Shown here: positions 45,107 through 58,700 of the stretch, in pieces
Position numbering within the stretch: the stretch's first letter is position 1
How the letters are laid out: the number at the start of each line of letters is the position of its first letter
Assembly (NCBI GenBank): GCA_026119855.1
Contig: JAOWBW010000322.1
Location: 1 to 64,000, forward strand
DNA: 64,000 bases
Source of the DNA: Campanula takesimana
Lineage: Eukaryota > Streptophyta > Magnoliopsida > Asterales > Campanulaceae
Direction: 5' to 3'
Made by a program: the position numbers and the translations under genes
Notes under the pieces: generated by a model
The model's input: the letters and a program-made list of their open reading frames with translations, nothing else
Database searches by the model: none
What the model was told of the DNA's origin: nothing

Positions 45107-45911
45107 CAAATTCGTGCATCAATCCATACTAGACTAATACACGTGCGATGCACGATTTTTTTTTTATTTAATATAAAAAATTATCATATTTTAAAGTAAT
45201 TTAATAGCGTCATGCATAAATATTTTTAAAGTATCACCATACGTCATCATAGATATGAACTTATTGTTTTAAAATAAAGATATTATTTTTTTAGCGAATC
45301 ATTGTTATTTTAAAAAGGTCTCATTTTGGGACGGATGTAAAATGTTACATACTAAATTGACTATACCTTTGCCTCTAGGATTAAATTTATTGGGTGTATG
45401 TAAATTTGATAATCTCAATAATTAAATTGAAAAATAAAAGAAAACAATAACTATTGAAAGACAATAATTAATGCAAATATCCAATATATTAATGTAATTG
45501 ACATTTATGTTGAAATTTTGTTGTTAATTTTGCATAAGTTTAATTTAATTTTGTTCATGTTGTTTGCGTTTTTTGGTGGTGGTGGTGAAAAATAGTGCTC
45601 ATCGGCATATGTATCCAATAACTTGCTTAAAAACTTAACAAAATTAGTCGCACGAGGTCACATGGTTAAATTTCGTTAGGTTTTAGCAAATTTATTGACA
45701 GAGTGAGCATATTTTGAAATATGTGAAAGTTTAATGAGAAGATTTTGAAGAAATATAGTTCATTGAGAATATTTTGAAAATGACTAAAGTTTAGTGATGA
45801 AACTATAATCTTTGCCTAAGAAAATTAATAAATAATAACATTCTATATAGTATATACACAACTAAAATAAGGCCCTTTTACCACTAGGGCCCTGGGCTAG
45901 CGCCGACCCTG
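44866..45911. mobile_element. AT-rich hAT element, block A2
   Basis: Equivalent of 2019-3065, including the TA run and the Helitron-like hairpin. Confidence 0.8.
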
Positions 45912-46125
45912 CCTGGTTCATGTTGGTGTTCTTATTTTGCAAATTTGGAAAACTTCAAGATAATGAACCTTTTGAATTATGTTGTAGAAACAGTTCACAT
46001 ATTGACCCTGACAGGTTTTAAAATCTATGGCTTTTGTTTGGTTTGTTTCATATGTTTGTTCGGTTAAGATTTTTTCTTCGTTTCTGTTATTTAGACACAA
46101 CTATTTATTTTCTTTTGACATACAG

Positions 46126-46405
46126 CAATGGCATTCGAGCATCAATTTGATAATGGAATGCCCAAAAAATGAGTCAACAACAAAAAGTATTTAGAATTCA
46201 TGTTGGCAACAGCAAGAAAAGTTGGAGAAGGAATTGATAGTCCTTCAAAAGAGATTCGTGGTGCCGTATATTAGGAGTTATTTCAGCTCACTTTCAGCTC
46301 TTCGTGTTCATACACGAGCAGTTCAAAGTGCAGATGCAATCGGGAGGAAATGCTCGTTTATACCACGAATCATTGATGGACTACACATTTCAATACAACA
46401 AAAGG
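46126..46405 (+). pseudogene. TENA-domain exon, block A2 copy 2
   Basis: Equivalent of 3281-3560, with the same lesions and the same fusion to a MITE end. Confidence 0.75.
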
Positions 46406-47264
46406 TTGAAGATCATTTTGGGATGGAGGGAGTATCATCAATGATGACAGAATTTTCATAAATTTGACCGGAGAAACCAAGGTAAAGAAAATGAAAGTAG
46501 TTGATCAACTATGGTAAACATGAACTTAGCTTTAGACTTGAGGTGTATTATCACATTGTCTTGATTTAGATGTGTCTGCTCCTACAACATAGGCACCCAA
46601 TATTAACCAATGTTCAGGTGACCACCATCATCTTGCATTATGTTTCTGAACAAAAACTAACGAAAAATGCGTACGGATTAAGGAACCTCATGAATTACGT
46701 ATTCTTAGTTGCATAAGGAGGTTAAGCCAACAGTCTTCATGTAAATATAATATTTCATGAAAAGTATAAGCGAGAGAATTCGGATTTGAGAGTTTCGTTA
46801 AGAGAGATGGCATGCTAAAAGATGAATCAACGACTCACCTCAGATCCAAGATCCAAATGATTGTGAATGTGCTGACGAAGGTAATTCATTCCCCTTATAT
46901 AACCAAATATTACTAATAAGTATTTCAAGTTTACATAAGAGTAATGGATTCATAATACTCCCTCCGTCCCAAAATGTTCTTCACGCTTTTTTCGCCATTA
47001 CTACGAAGGAACTTTGGGGAATATTTTTAGGTTGATTTAATTATTCAAATGAAAATCTAAAAACTTGTTATTGAGGCACCATCAATATATTGGCCTGGGG
47101 CAATGTCATATTAAGGCCCCTAATATTATTTGTCTTATAAAACGTAGTTTTTTAAACCAAGTCAAATAATTTTTTGAAGCCAAAAGATTTTTTAAATTTT
47201 ATTATTTTAAATGTTTTTACATAAATATTTAATTTTTATTTGGGTTGGTTTTTAAGTAAATTAG

Positions 47265-47320
<56 letters not shown>

Positions 47321-48443
47321 ATATAAAAAAAATTCGTGCATCAATCCTTACTAGACTAATACACGTGCGATGCACGATTTTTTTATTATTTAATATAAAA
47401 AAAATTATCATATTTTAAAGTAATTTAATAGCGTAATGTATAAATATTTTTAAAATATCACCATACGTCATCATAGATATGAACTTATTGTTTTAAAATA
47501 AAGATATTATTTTTTAGCGAATCATTGTTATTTTAAAAAGGTCTCATTTTGGGACGGATGTAAAATGTTACATACTAAATTGACTATACCTTTGCCTCTA
47601 GGATTAAATTTATTGGGTGTATGTAAATTTGATAATCTCCATAATTAAATTGAAAAATAAAAGAAAACAGTAACTATTGAAAGGCAATAATTAATGCAAA
47701 TATCCAATATATTAACGTAATTGACATTTATGTTGAAATTTTGTTGTTAATTTTGCATAAGTTTAATTTAATTTTGATCATGTTGTTTGCGTTTTTGGTG
47801 GTGGTGGTGAAAAATAGTGCTCATCAGCATATATTAGCGTAATTGAAATTTTGTTGTTAATTTTGCATAAGTTTAATTTAATTTTGTTCATGTTATTTGC
47901 GTTTTTTGGTGGTGGTCATCAGCATATGTATCCAATAACTTGCTTAAAAACTTAACAAAGTTAGTCGCACGAGGTCACATGGTTAAATTTCGTTAGGTTT
48001 TAGCAAATTTATTGACAGAGTGAGCATATTTTGAAATATGTGAAAGTTTAATGAGAAGATTTTGAAGAAATATAGTTCATTGAGAATATTTTGAAAATGA
48101 CTAAAGTTCAGTGATGAAACTATAATCTTTGCCTAAGAAAATTAATAAATATGAACATTCTATATAGTATATACACAACTAAAATAAGGCCCTTTTACCA
48201 CTAGGGGCCCTGGGCTAGCGCCGACCCTGTCTGGTTCATGTTGGTGTTCTTATCTTGCAAATTTGGAAAACTTCAAGATAATGAACCTTTTGAATTATGT
48301 GGTAGAAACAGTTCACATATTGACCTTGACAGGTTTTAAAATCTATGGCTCTTTGTTGGTTTGTTTCATATGTTTGTTCGTTTAAGATTTTTTCTTCATT
48401 TCTGTTATTTAGACACAACTATTTATTTTGTTTTGACATACAG

Positions 48444-48720
48444 CAATGGCATTCGAGCATCAGTTTGATAATGGAATGCCCAAAAAATGAGTCAACTACA
48501 AAGTATTTAGAATTCATGTTGGCAACAACAAGAAAAGTTGGAGAAGGAATTGATAGTCCTTCAAAAGAGATTCGTGCTGCCGTATATTAGGAGTTATTTC
48601 AGCTCAGTTTTAGCTCTTCGTGTTCATACACGAGCAGGTCAATGTGCAAATGCAATCGGGAGGAAATGCTCGTTTATACCACGAATCATTGATGGACTAC
48701 ACATTTCAATACAACAAAAG
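48444..48720 (+). pseudogene. TENA-domain exon, block A2 copy 3
   Basis: Equivalent of 5594-5870, in frame until the shared GTATATTAG break. A MITE (48745-48983) follows. Confidence 0.78.
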
Positions 48721-49569
48721 GGTTCGTGAATATTTTATAGCATACACCCTCCGTTCCAAAATGATTTTCCTACTTTTTTTTGCCATTACTACAAATGAAC
48801 TTTTAGCAATAATTTTAGGTTGGTTTACTTATCCTAATGAAAATTTAAAACTTGTTATTGGTACACCATCAACAATACTATCAGTAACAAGTTTTAGATT
48901 TTCATTTGTATAATCAAATCAACTCAAAATTATTGCTCAAAGTTCATTCGTAGAAACGGCGAAAAAAGTAGGAAGATCATTACTACAACTGTGTATGTTT
49001 CCTAGATCAAGTGAACTTCTCCTCAGCCATAATCAGCAATAATTCCCTCCCTAGAATTTCATTCTTTTTGTGAGAGTGTCATCCATGCAGCTGTCTATGC
49101 TGTTGTTATGGAAGTTGTGTGCACATCTCTGCACTCAACTGGTTGCACAACTGTGCAGTTGGTCTCTTCTTCTCCGAAAAATTTTGTAAGTATTGTCTTC
49201 TTCCACTCTTTTCTCTACCTCTGGTCCTCTGAAGATGCAGCTCTGATCATTATTCATAAAGGGGTTTCTTAAGATATTTTCATAATGTGTGTACATTTGT
49301 TTTGAAAATATCTAAAGAAAATGGAGAGAATAGGGAAATAGTCAATCAATGGAGGAGATGATCATCAATGGAGATGCAGAAGATGATCATCAAGAGAGAT
49401 ATAATCATTTTAGGGGGAGTTTTTAATGCAGGGGAGAGGTTGTGGTGTCCAATTAAGGGGGAGCAAGCTTGAGTTCCTAATGTCGTGAATGAAGATGAAG
49501 TGAAGTTCAATGGGTGAAGATTGAGGCTTGAGTATCTTGTGAATCAGAATCACAAAAATAGGGCGAGAT

Positions 49570-50316
49570 TGAAAGAGTATGAAATACTCTTAATATCTTT
49601 TTGATTTTTGTAATTCTGATTTATATTTTATTTTAATTTATTTTGTATATTTATCCTTATTTAGCTTGTTTATATTTTAGGTTATTTGTATTTATCTTAG
49701 GTAGGTTTATTTTAGAATTATTATGTTTGGTATTTATCTTTTACTAACCTTTCCATATCAAAGTGTATCTTTTATTCTTGTAGGACTCTTGGATGGAGAG
49801 GCTATAAAAGAAGATGAATTCAGCCATTCTCCTACACAGATTCTTAGAGCATTCAAAGAGAAAAAGTTTTTTCTAGAGTCCTTTTTGTTACTTGAAGTCC
49901 TTTGATCTCAAAGAGTTTTGATCTTCAAGTTGTTTTGGTTTTTAGTTATTCTAGATCCGTGAAGAATTCTTGTAAGCAATCCATCCTTTATTCTTTTCTG
50001 CTTTGTGCAGATTTTGGGATTGGATTCATAAGTTCTAGATCTAGAGTTTTAGTCTTTAGTATTTTGCAATTGTTCTTGAGCCAAGAACATATTGTATTTT
50101 TATTTTCTTTCATTGTAATCGTTTGTTAACTTGTATTCTGCAAGTTTTTGGTTTATGAAAGTTTTCCAGCAAGCATAGTCTTGCTGAAGTGTTAAAATTC
50201 TTGTTTTTAATTATTCACTGCGTTTTTTGTGTTTTTATTTGTTCTGTCCGTTGACAGTTGTTAGGTCAGTTGTGTTGTCACTTGTGTGATCATCTTTGAT
50301 CACAAGTGTCCTAACA
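49570..50316 (+). mobile_element. Probable Ty1/copia LTR, block A2
   Basis: Equivalent of 6719-7465, with the TATA box (ctataaaag) near 49801. Small indels differ from copy 1 (one T fewer in aaaaagttttttctag). Confidence 0.5.
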
Positions 50317-50344
50317 AGTGGTCGTTCCCAGAAAACAGTCATAG

Positions 50345-52511
50345 CTACAAACCTTTCATACGGGATTCGATACACGCACTTTATCAAAATCATGCAGAAT
50401 ATTAGCGAGTATTAAAGGAATTGCGACAACTATTGAAGGAAGAAGATCGAAGAAAGATCCTTGTCAGAATCAAGAATCCTGGGAATATATCAACGTGATG
50501 TATGATAATAAGTATAGACGCTTTATAGACACAATATTGGAGGGTTTCGGTAAGTTGTGCAACTCTTACATTAATAGAAAACTATATTATTTACTCTTTT
50601 ACTAATTCATGATGTGTTGGCAGTGATAAAAGATGATGATCAAAGCCTGAATAAAACATTCCTGAAGCTGGCAGAAGTAGAAAACTGGAGAAATACACGA
50701 GTAGTCAAATCTGGTTTGTTGAAGGGAATTAGTACTGCTAAAATCAAGGTCGCAGCAGTGGAAATTAACTTCCAGAAGGGATGCACGAAGCTGTTCAAGG
50801 ATATCAACAAAACCAGAAGGGGCAAGTCTCCATGTCATGTATTACTGTTGGTCCAGTGATCTCATCCGAACAGCTTTGACTTCAGGTATGCTCATTTCCA
50901 CAATGTTGTATTCTCTCCGTCCCGATTTAAGATTCTTAGCTTGAATTTTCATGCTTATTAATGTAAAAATTGTTCCTTGAACCTTTTTCTGAAACATCAT
51001 ATTTCTAGTATGGAATGGTAGTTTTGTCAAAATACACTCTGTTCAGAACCTTCTTCTGAAACATCATATTTGATGGGTTGGACCCAAAAAATTGGTCTCA
51101 ACAATGATGTCTTTTGTTTACTTCTCTATCTAAGTTGAGCTGTTGAAGATAGCAGTGCTTTTACTTTCTTGAAGAAAGCAGGATTCTTAATCTGGATTGA
51201 GTTATCATGATACCTTAGAGCATGTCCTACCATGCGCTAAACCTTCATACTTGGCGCTAATTTGGCGTCAACGTCATCCCAACAGTACTCTATCCGGATC
51301 TTCAAACATGGCGCATGGGTTTCTTTACTTTAAAAATGGCGCAAGTTACAAGCTGCGCTATATGGCCTTTTCTTTTCTTTTCTTCCTTTTTCTTCCGTCA
51401 CAAAATAAATACTCTATCCGTCTCCAAATAAATATATTGTTCCGTCCTAAAATAAATAAATCATATGTTCTCAAAAATTAAAAATTAATATACAATTCCT
51501 TATAAATCGTTTAATATAATGTGATAATAATATACTAATTAATTGGAAATATATTAGATGAAATGAAATACACAAGGATATTCTAAGAATATGCTTTTTT
51601 GGTGTGAGATTTGAAATATGATGGTTGGAGATGTTGGTAAATATTTAGTGCAAAATTTGCACCATTGTTGAAGAATAGTGCAATTTTCGCACCAAACCAT
51701 TGGAGATGGTCTTAAGCAGAAGGCAATTACTCTCTCTCTCTCTCTCTCTCTTGAAATGATCTTCTCATGCCGTTTTTTATTTTCCCAAAAAGTTCTTCAC
51801 ATTTTTATAATTAGGCTTAAATGTGCATAAACACAACATATCTAGTGAAGCAAGTGTTTCTTATCTTAAAAAAGTTTGAATAGTAAAATGGGAAGATCAT
51901 TTTGGGTCGGTGGGAGTATAACTTTTATGTTTGTAGGATGGTGACAAGGTTCCATGTCTTCCGCATCCACCTTTAATAATAATAATAAGCCATTTAAAAA
52001 GCGAAAGACAGATGGATTGTGTGTTTACCGCTATGATCCTACAACAATGTTGTTTGATAGACATAAATCAAGCGGTTTATCTTATTTTTTGGTTTGTATG
52101 TTAACAGAGGGTATTGAAGATGTCAATACATATGCAAATGAGCTCTTATACGCGGGGTCAGTATCCACAGGGAAAATCTGTAAAAAGGTCGAGTCCCCTT
52201 TCGACAAAGTGAAGCTTATGAGGGAGCAGAAATCTGGCACTAGGAGCGACCTAAGCATATACATCGGAAGCCAACTTGAAGACTTGCTATGTCTGCTTGA
52301 GGCAGACATAGGCATTGTCATTGGAAGTGATGCGGACCTGAGATCAGTGGGGACACACTTTGGTATTAAGTTTGTTCCTATCCATGCTGGAGTGCTTGAG
52401 AAGCAGAAAGAAATCTATGCTGGCATTTCTACTACTTGGACCAGATCACCTCGCCTTCTCTACATCGTCTCGAGCTGGAATGAAATATCTTATTTCATTC
52501 TTGGATGTTAG
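50345..52511 (+). pseudogene. TH2-like HAD half, block A2, frameshifted
   Basis: Exons 50345-50549, 50624-50885 and 52108-52511 are equivalents of the copy at 7494-9667. A single inserted G (run aagaagg|g, near 50820) in exon 2 breaks the frame after NKTRR and leads to a stop within 15 residues. Copy 1 does not have it. All splice sites are kept. The catalytic replacements GFDTR and GSQLED are shared, so loss of the active site preceded the duplication and the frameshift followed it. Confidence 0.85.
51218..51711. mobile_element. Harbinger-like MITE, block A2
   Basis: Equivalent of 8366-8859, with TTA duplications kept. Confidence 0.65.
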
Positions 52512-52875
52512 TTTCTTCGATCCGTCCATAGACACAGACATAGACAGTATGTGCAATCTGTATTTTGTGATAGAGGAAACAGATTTTGGTTAGTATGCTA
52601 CTACATTACTCCTTTTCAAAATGTGAATGTATACACTTTAAATGATCAGGCTTTTATTTTCATGCTTATGCTGAATGTATGTTTCTTTTGAATTGCATTG
52701 ATATGTACTCTTAGATGACTTACTAATAAGAGCTGCATATTTGGTCAAATTATTTTGGACATTATCAAGTAACTGATACATCTTTCAAAAAGGTCCAATA
52801 ACTATGACTTATCCACAGCCACATTAGTTGCATCAACTTAGACTTACCATCTTAATCAAGCATGTAGAACTTATA

Positions 52876-53103
52876 CTCCCTCCGTCCCAAAACAAACTTT
52901 CCATTTTGTCATTTTGGGCGTCCCATTAGAAACTCTCACTTACTCAAAATGGAAAAGATTCCCTCAGCTTTCTCTCACCTCACACTTACAACAACTATCC
53001 ACTTACTTTCTCTACCTCATTTTCTCTCTCATTTCCACTCACACCACCTATTTCCTCAATTCCCGTTCCTAAAATTCTATGAGAAGTTTGTTTGGGGTGG
53101 GAG
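52876..53103. mobile_element. Stowaway-like MITE, block A2
   Basis: Equivalent of 10031-10264 without the G-run expansion. Ends ctccctccgtcccaaaac and gtttggggtgggag. Confidence 0.85.
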
Positions 53104-53403
53104 TATGGAGAAAGACCAAGCTTATTTTATTTTAAGCCACTAATGTCAGATTAGATTTCTTTTTACCCTTTTCGAGTTTTTTCATCCTTATTGGGCTAAA
53201 ATAATAGTTTTCCATGTTTTTCTCACATTTTACACTTCTTTCCACCTCTGTTTTAACTAATAAATGTTGAATGTGACTTGTTAATAACTAAAAAAAAGTG
53301 TTTTAAATGCTTGTACACTTGTAAAATTGTACTAAGTCTTTTTTGTAATTTAAAAACATAATATTTATTTTGGGATTGACTAAAAAAAGTACAATATCTA
53401 TTA

Positions 53404-53618
53404 CTCCCTCCGTCCCAAACTTATAGTTACTAAAACTGAATTCACGGAGATTAAGAAAAAAATTAATAGGTGTTACGGGTAGAGAAAATGCGATAGTAAA
53501 TAGTTGTTGTGAGTGGGGAGGATAGAGAAAAATTGAATATTTTGAGTAAGTAATCAAAAATAAGAGACACCCAAAAAAGAAAATAAGTGACCATAAATAA
53601 ATGTGGGACGGACGGGAG
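53404..53618. mobile_element. Stowaway-like MITE, block A2
   Basis: Equivalent of 10565-10778. Confidence 0.85.
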
Positions 53619-53634
53619 TAGTATTTATGAGTTG

Positions 53635-54865
53635 GTCTCCTGTAAAACGCGTTTTTCCTAGTGGTTAGAAAAAACGTATTTTTCAAAATCGTCTGGCACT
53701 TATTAACACACTCATTGGACATTCGTGACACATAAACTGGTCATCCTAAACATTGTTACTGGCTATCTATTAGCACTTCTGCTACTCTAAAATAAAAAAT
53801 TCAGAAAAAACCTTCTGGCTATCACTTTCAAAGGTTCTGGCTATCAATCTCATATCCAGTCTAGAACCGTTTGAGAAGTTCTGACTATTTACAAAAATGT
53901 CACCGCGCGTTTTTTTAAACACGTCTGGTTATCACTTTCACAGTTTCTGGATATCAATCTCATATACAAAAGGCACTATATCGATATCCAGAACCGTTAA
54001 GAAGTTCCTACTATTTACAAAAATGCCAACACACATTTTTTACAAGACGAATTCTCAGATGCGGCAGCCGCACCGTGCGGCAAGCCAGATCTGATCCGCC
54101 GCTTCTCGCGTCATTCTGCTTTGCTACATCCTTCCCTAAAAAAAAAAAACCCATTAACTTTAAAATGCTATATCTTGAGATTTATAACTCAGAAAAAAAT
54201 TAAAAATACCGTTGTGTTCGTCTCAACGAGACGAATAAAACTACATAGGTCATGATATGGTTTGATTTTTTTTTAAAAAAAAAACATTTTTTTTACACAC
54301 AAAAAGTTTGAGTTGTTGTCAGCTGAGATATAACACTCTGTTCTAATAAAAGTTACAGTTTCATATTCAAAAAGTAACACTTTTTACAGTCAAATGTAAC
54401 AGCAATTTTACAAAAAAAATTGGGTTTGCATTTCAATTGTTACTTTCTCAATACAAAATTGTTACATTTCAGATATAATGTTACATTTACGAATATAAAC
54501 TGTTACAATTGAGAAAAAAAAATGTTACATTCATTTTTTATAAAATGTAACATTAGTTTAGTTTGTCAATCTTATGTTAATTTTGGAAGAAAAAAAAGTG
54601 TTACATTTGAAAAAAAAATGTTACATTCCTTTATAAAAAGTGTGACATTAGTTTAGTTGTCAATTTTTATGTTATCTTTTAATCTATTGCAGCAAAATTG
54701 TGGTACATTTTTTTAAAAAAAGTGTTACATTTGAAAGAAAAAAATGTTACATTTCGTTATAACAAGTGTTACTTTTGTTGGGAGGAAAAAAAGTTGGGGT
54801 GGCAAAAAAAAAAAAAAAGGGCTGACCTGGCCCGTCGCACGCTGTGCGGCCGGTGTACAGGAGAC
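53635..54865. mobile_element. Palindrome-rich element, block A2
   Basis: Equivalent of 10795-12026, including the tgttacatt minisatellite at 54341-54780. Confidence 0.55.
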
Positions 54866-56809
54866 GCTCACTTTTTAAAAACACGTTTTTCCTCGTAAAA
54901 CACGTTTACGCAAGATTTTAGCAATATTTATTATGAGACAACACTTGCTTCCCATCAACTCATTCAGGTTAACTGCCATTTCCATTTTGTACTCCGTTGA
55001 CCTACCAAGGGTTGCCTTAAATTGAGCTCTAAAATTGGAGAGAGCCGGCCGGGATCGGTTGACTTATATATTCTCTTATCGCTACTAATTTTTACGGAGT
55101 TTATTGCCAATTCGACTTGCGTACTATCAAAATCTTGACGATTTGCTCTCGTACTAAAGAAACTGTCAATTTGACCTGCGTACTATGGTTTTAATAAAAA
55201 AGTGGCAAAGGATAACGATGACCCGTTAGAAATCTAACGGGCTGTCAACATATGTTAAAATTGTAACAAATTTACAGTAAAAAAAATCAAATGTGACCCC
55301 TGATATTGATATTAATATCGTAAAGGCCCAATAAATATTTTATATTCACATTTGTTTATATACTCCCTCCGTCCCAGCACAAGTGACACTTATTTATTTT
55401 TCGGCCTGTCCCAACACAAGTGACACTTCCCAAAATGGAGTATTTGTTATTAAGAGAGATCAAATAGAAAAAGTAAATAAATTATTCAATTAATATTAAT
55501 TTTAAAATGAGTTTATAGTAATTTATATCTCAAAAAATATTTATATTTTAATTAAAATAGTTATCATTTACTTTCTCCATCAACTCCCACCATCTCAAAT
55601 CCACCACCACCCACCAGTTCATAGCCACCACCATCCACCATCTCAAAACCACCACCATCCACCATCTCAAAACCACCGCATCTACAAACACCACAACAGC
55701 AAAAAATCAAGACAAATCGGATTTTGAAATCAGGTCCTAGTGCCGGAATACTGACTGACTTTAAGGCTTGAAGATGGCACTAGGATTTTGAGATTTATTG
55801 ATTGCAAGCTGGGAGAGTCTGAGAGACGATCCAGACATCCAGATCTGGCCAAAGAAAGACGACCGGAGGTGGTGAGAGAGGGTGACAATGTGTTTCCACC
55901 GGCAAGTCCATCACCGTCACCGTTGCCCAGCTCCATGTGTTTGGAATCGTAGAACATGGGAGAGTTCTGCCTTGTAGTCGCTGGCCGGAGGAGGGGAAGG
56001 AAGGGTCGTCGAAGTGAAGAGGTTGCCGGTGTAACGACCCGAAAACCCGTATCTATTTTCTTAGTAATAAATATTTATTTAATTATTTATTTAATTATGT
56101 GTGCATTTTATGTTTCATAATACTTTATGCCTAGCATTTTAATTGATCATTTGTGCTAGTGTAGAGTTAGTAAGTCTTAGTTAATGGTGGGGAGTATGGG
56201 TTTAATTGTTTTTGGTAGTAGTAGAAGGGCCTAGGTGTAACATTTTGATTTAATAATCATCCTACTCCTCCCTCCTCCTCCTCCCTCCTCACTCAATCAC
56301 CAAACACACACAGATAGTGAAATTACTCCCTCTTTCTTCCATTGTTGCCAAGGTAAGAACTCCTCCTTCTCTCTTCATTTTGACCATCTTCCTCTCATTA
56401 TTTCTTATTACTCATTTTATGAAAAATATTTAGATCGTCGCTAGGATCATTTATAATCAAGAAAATTCGAATTCCGTCATCTTTCATAAATTCCAAGTAA
56501 GTTACTTTTCCCCCATTTATGCTAAAAATGTTCATATTTAACTCCATTGATGCTCTAGTTGATATATATGGCTTCTTTGGTTGATTTTGAATTTATTTGT
56601 AATTTATCCATTTTTGTGAAATTTGGGTGTTTGAATCATCCCTTGGTTTGGGTTGTTTAAATGATGTTATGTGAGTTGTTTTAGACTTGTAAGTGGTCCT
56701 AGTGCTTTGGTATGCTTATAGAAGTGTTAGTTTGTGAGTAGTATTGAAGATTTTGGGTATAAAATTCGTAAACCCAGGAAGAAGTTCTGCAGATTTTCTG
56801 GCCGGCGTT

Positions 56810-56976
56810 GGAGGCGCGCGCACCCCTCGTCTCCCTTGTGGCGCATTTCCTTCTGATTCAGGAGGCGCGCGCACCCTGTTTATGGGAGGCGCGCGCACCC
56901 TCTGTAAACCTTTTGGCGCATTTCCTTCTGATTTAGGAGGCGCGCGCACCCTATGTGAGGGAGGCGCGCGCACCCC
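56810..56976 (+). repeat. GGAGGCGCGCGCACC repeat inside the LTR
   Basis: Five copies of a 15-16 base GGAGGCGCGCGCACCC unit at about 56811, 56862, 56886, 56937 and 56961. Two are followed by a longer shared module (ttggcgcatttccttctga). Both strands therefore show 98-123 residue frames made of repeated G-A-R-T or V-R-A-P-P motifs, which are not considered genes. Confidence 0.85.
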
Positions 56977-57099
56977 CCTTCTCTTCTGTGAAATTATTCC
57001 TTTCTTGTTCAATCTTTCGAAAGCCGTATCTTCTTCGTCCGGACTCCGTTTTAAACGTGTAAACTATCGTTTTAAAGATCTCCTTGAGTACTTCGAGAT

Positions 57100-58700
57100 G
57101 AGTGGGTTTATTTAATTGAGTTTCAGGTTCAGATTAGGTCGAGCTCTCAGTAAGTGTTTCATAACACAAAAACGTTTAGAGTTGGTTTAGGTTTTGAGTA
57201 TTATTCTATTTAACTTGTATGAGTATAGTGGAACACTCTAGGGTTGTAAAGTGGTTCCGTTGTGAGCAATTATGTTATGGAATTAGTCTAAGTATTGTTT
57301 GGGAATGTTTGGTCATCTTATGAGGTGTTCATGATTGTGTCAATCGAATTGATTCTTGGATAAGACGTGGTCTAGGGTTAGGTGACATCCTATAGTATCT
57401 AGAGGGTTGTTATGAAACACCAAAGTGTTGGGTTTGGTCCGTATGTGATCATATATGAATTGGTGTAACCTTTTGGGTTCGCTCGAGTGTTAAGAATTGG
57501 TTCGTTGATGAACGGATGTAAGACGTGAATTGGTGATTGGGTGCCTACGGTGTTGATTAGCTTTAAGGTGTATTTATTCGGTTTTCCTATTTGGAATTCC
57601 AAGTGTAAGAGATGGTTGAATTCATAGTCCTAGTATATCTTTATGAGTAAATGTTTAGGGTCATTTTGATAATAGTCATTGTACTAATTGTGAGCGTCCG
57701 TTTGGGTTGTGCTCTTTATGAGTAACTTGTGGGTATCATCTTTAGGATGTGTTTGGTAAGTGCCTTAACTTGGAATCATCATGTTTTAATGATCACTGTT
57801 GTTGGGCTCTTTATGAGTAGATCGTTTATCGTTGTTGTTGAACTCTTGTTGAGGAGCTTCTTGTATTCGTTGTTGTTGAACTCTTCATGAGTAATCGTTT
57901 GCATCCTTATGGTGACTAGTTTGTATGGTTCCCTACTTTGGAATCATTGGTTGTTTATCATGCTAGTATTTATTACTTAACCTTTATTTGGAAAGTCCAG
58001 CTGGCACTTGTGTTCGAGTCAGGCAATGGATAATGTTATAATGGCACGAGCCAAGTCCAGTATAGCATCGCCCATTGGTCCTTCTTTCCCCTTCCAGATT
58101 GGCCTTGGTTGGGATGAGCTAGCTCCCTTTGGTGAGTATTCTAGCTAGACGTTTTGGGTTTTGACTTTGTGTCATCTCCCCTGTCCTTTGTGACATGTTA
58201 CATTGTTATGGTTCCGGTACCGGGGTTGTGATCTTCAGCTGTTTATGCTACTACGAAGATTGGTTGATTGATTGATTAGTCGGTTCTGTCCGAGGTTCTC
58301 TTCAGCTGTTATGCTACTATGGTTGATGGATTGATTGGTTGGTTTGACCGGGTTCTTATCTTCATCCGTTTGTGCTGCTACGAAGATTGATTGATTGGTT
58401 GATGGGTTGGTTCTGCGCAGAGGCTTCTTTGTTATACCCGTTTGGTGAAACATTGGCTCGGTATCCTTTGTAACGTGTTTATTTCAGTCTTATGTGCTGC
58501 ATGATGAGTTAATCGTTATTTCCAACTGGTATGGGACAGTTGGCGATAGGGAGCTTTCTCATTTGTTGTTATGTGATTTACTTGTTCAGTTATATCGTTG
58601 ATTTGTATGATATTATGCCATGTAGCTGCATTAGTAACTTACTGAGATTTTATCTCACCCCGTTTTTTTTTATCTTTGTTGTTTTCCTTAACCCCCCCCC
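57100..58700 (+). other. Body of the solo LTR, no genes
   Basis: Contains gttgaactc(tt)atgag repeats at 57800-57900, a gattgattgattggttg-rich stretch at 58255-58420 and a C run at 58694-58707. No frame resembles a protein domain. Confidence 0.5.

Larger units (their letters stand above)
42883..55248 (+). repeat. Large duplicated block A, copy 2
   Basis: Direct copy of 1-12408. Unlike copy 1, the right end runs on into the complete Mutator-like element, so this is the more original arrangement. Differences include a 50-base deletion in the first TENA exon, one inserted G in HAD exon 2, a shorter CT run at 51729 and a shorter G run in the MITE at 52876. Confidence 0.95.

Noticed and set aside
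53303..53731. 142-residue minus-strand frame
   Set aside because: It spans a MITE and the adjacent palindromic element. Block A1 has one base fewer and splits it into two, so it is not maintained.
56716..57115. 98- and 123-residue frames on opposite strands
   Set aside because: Both arise from the GGAGGCGCGCGCACC repeat in the LTR.
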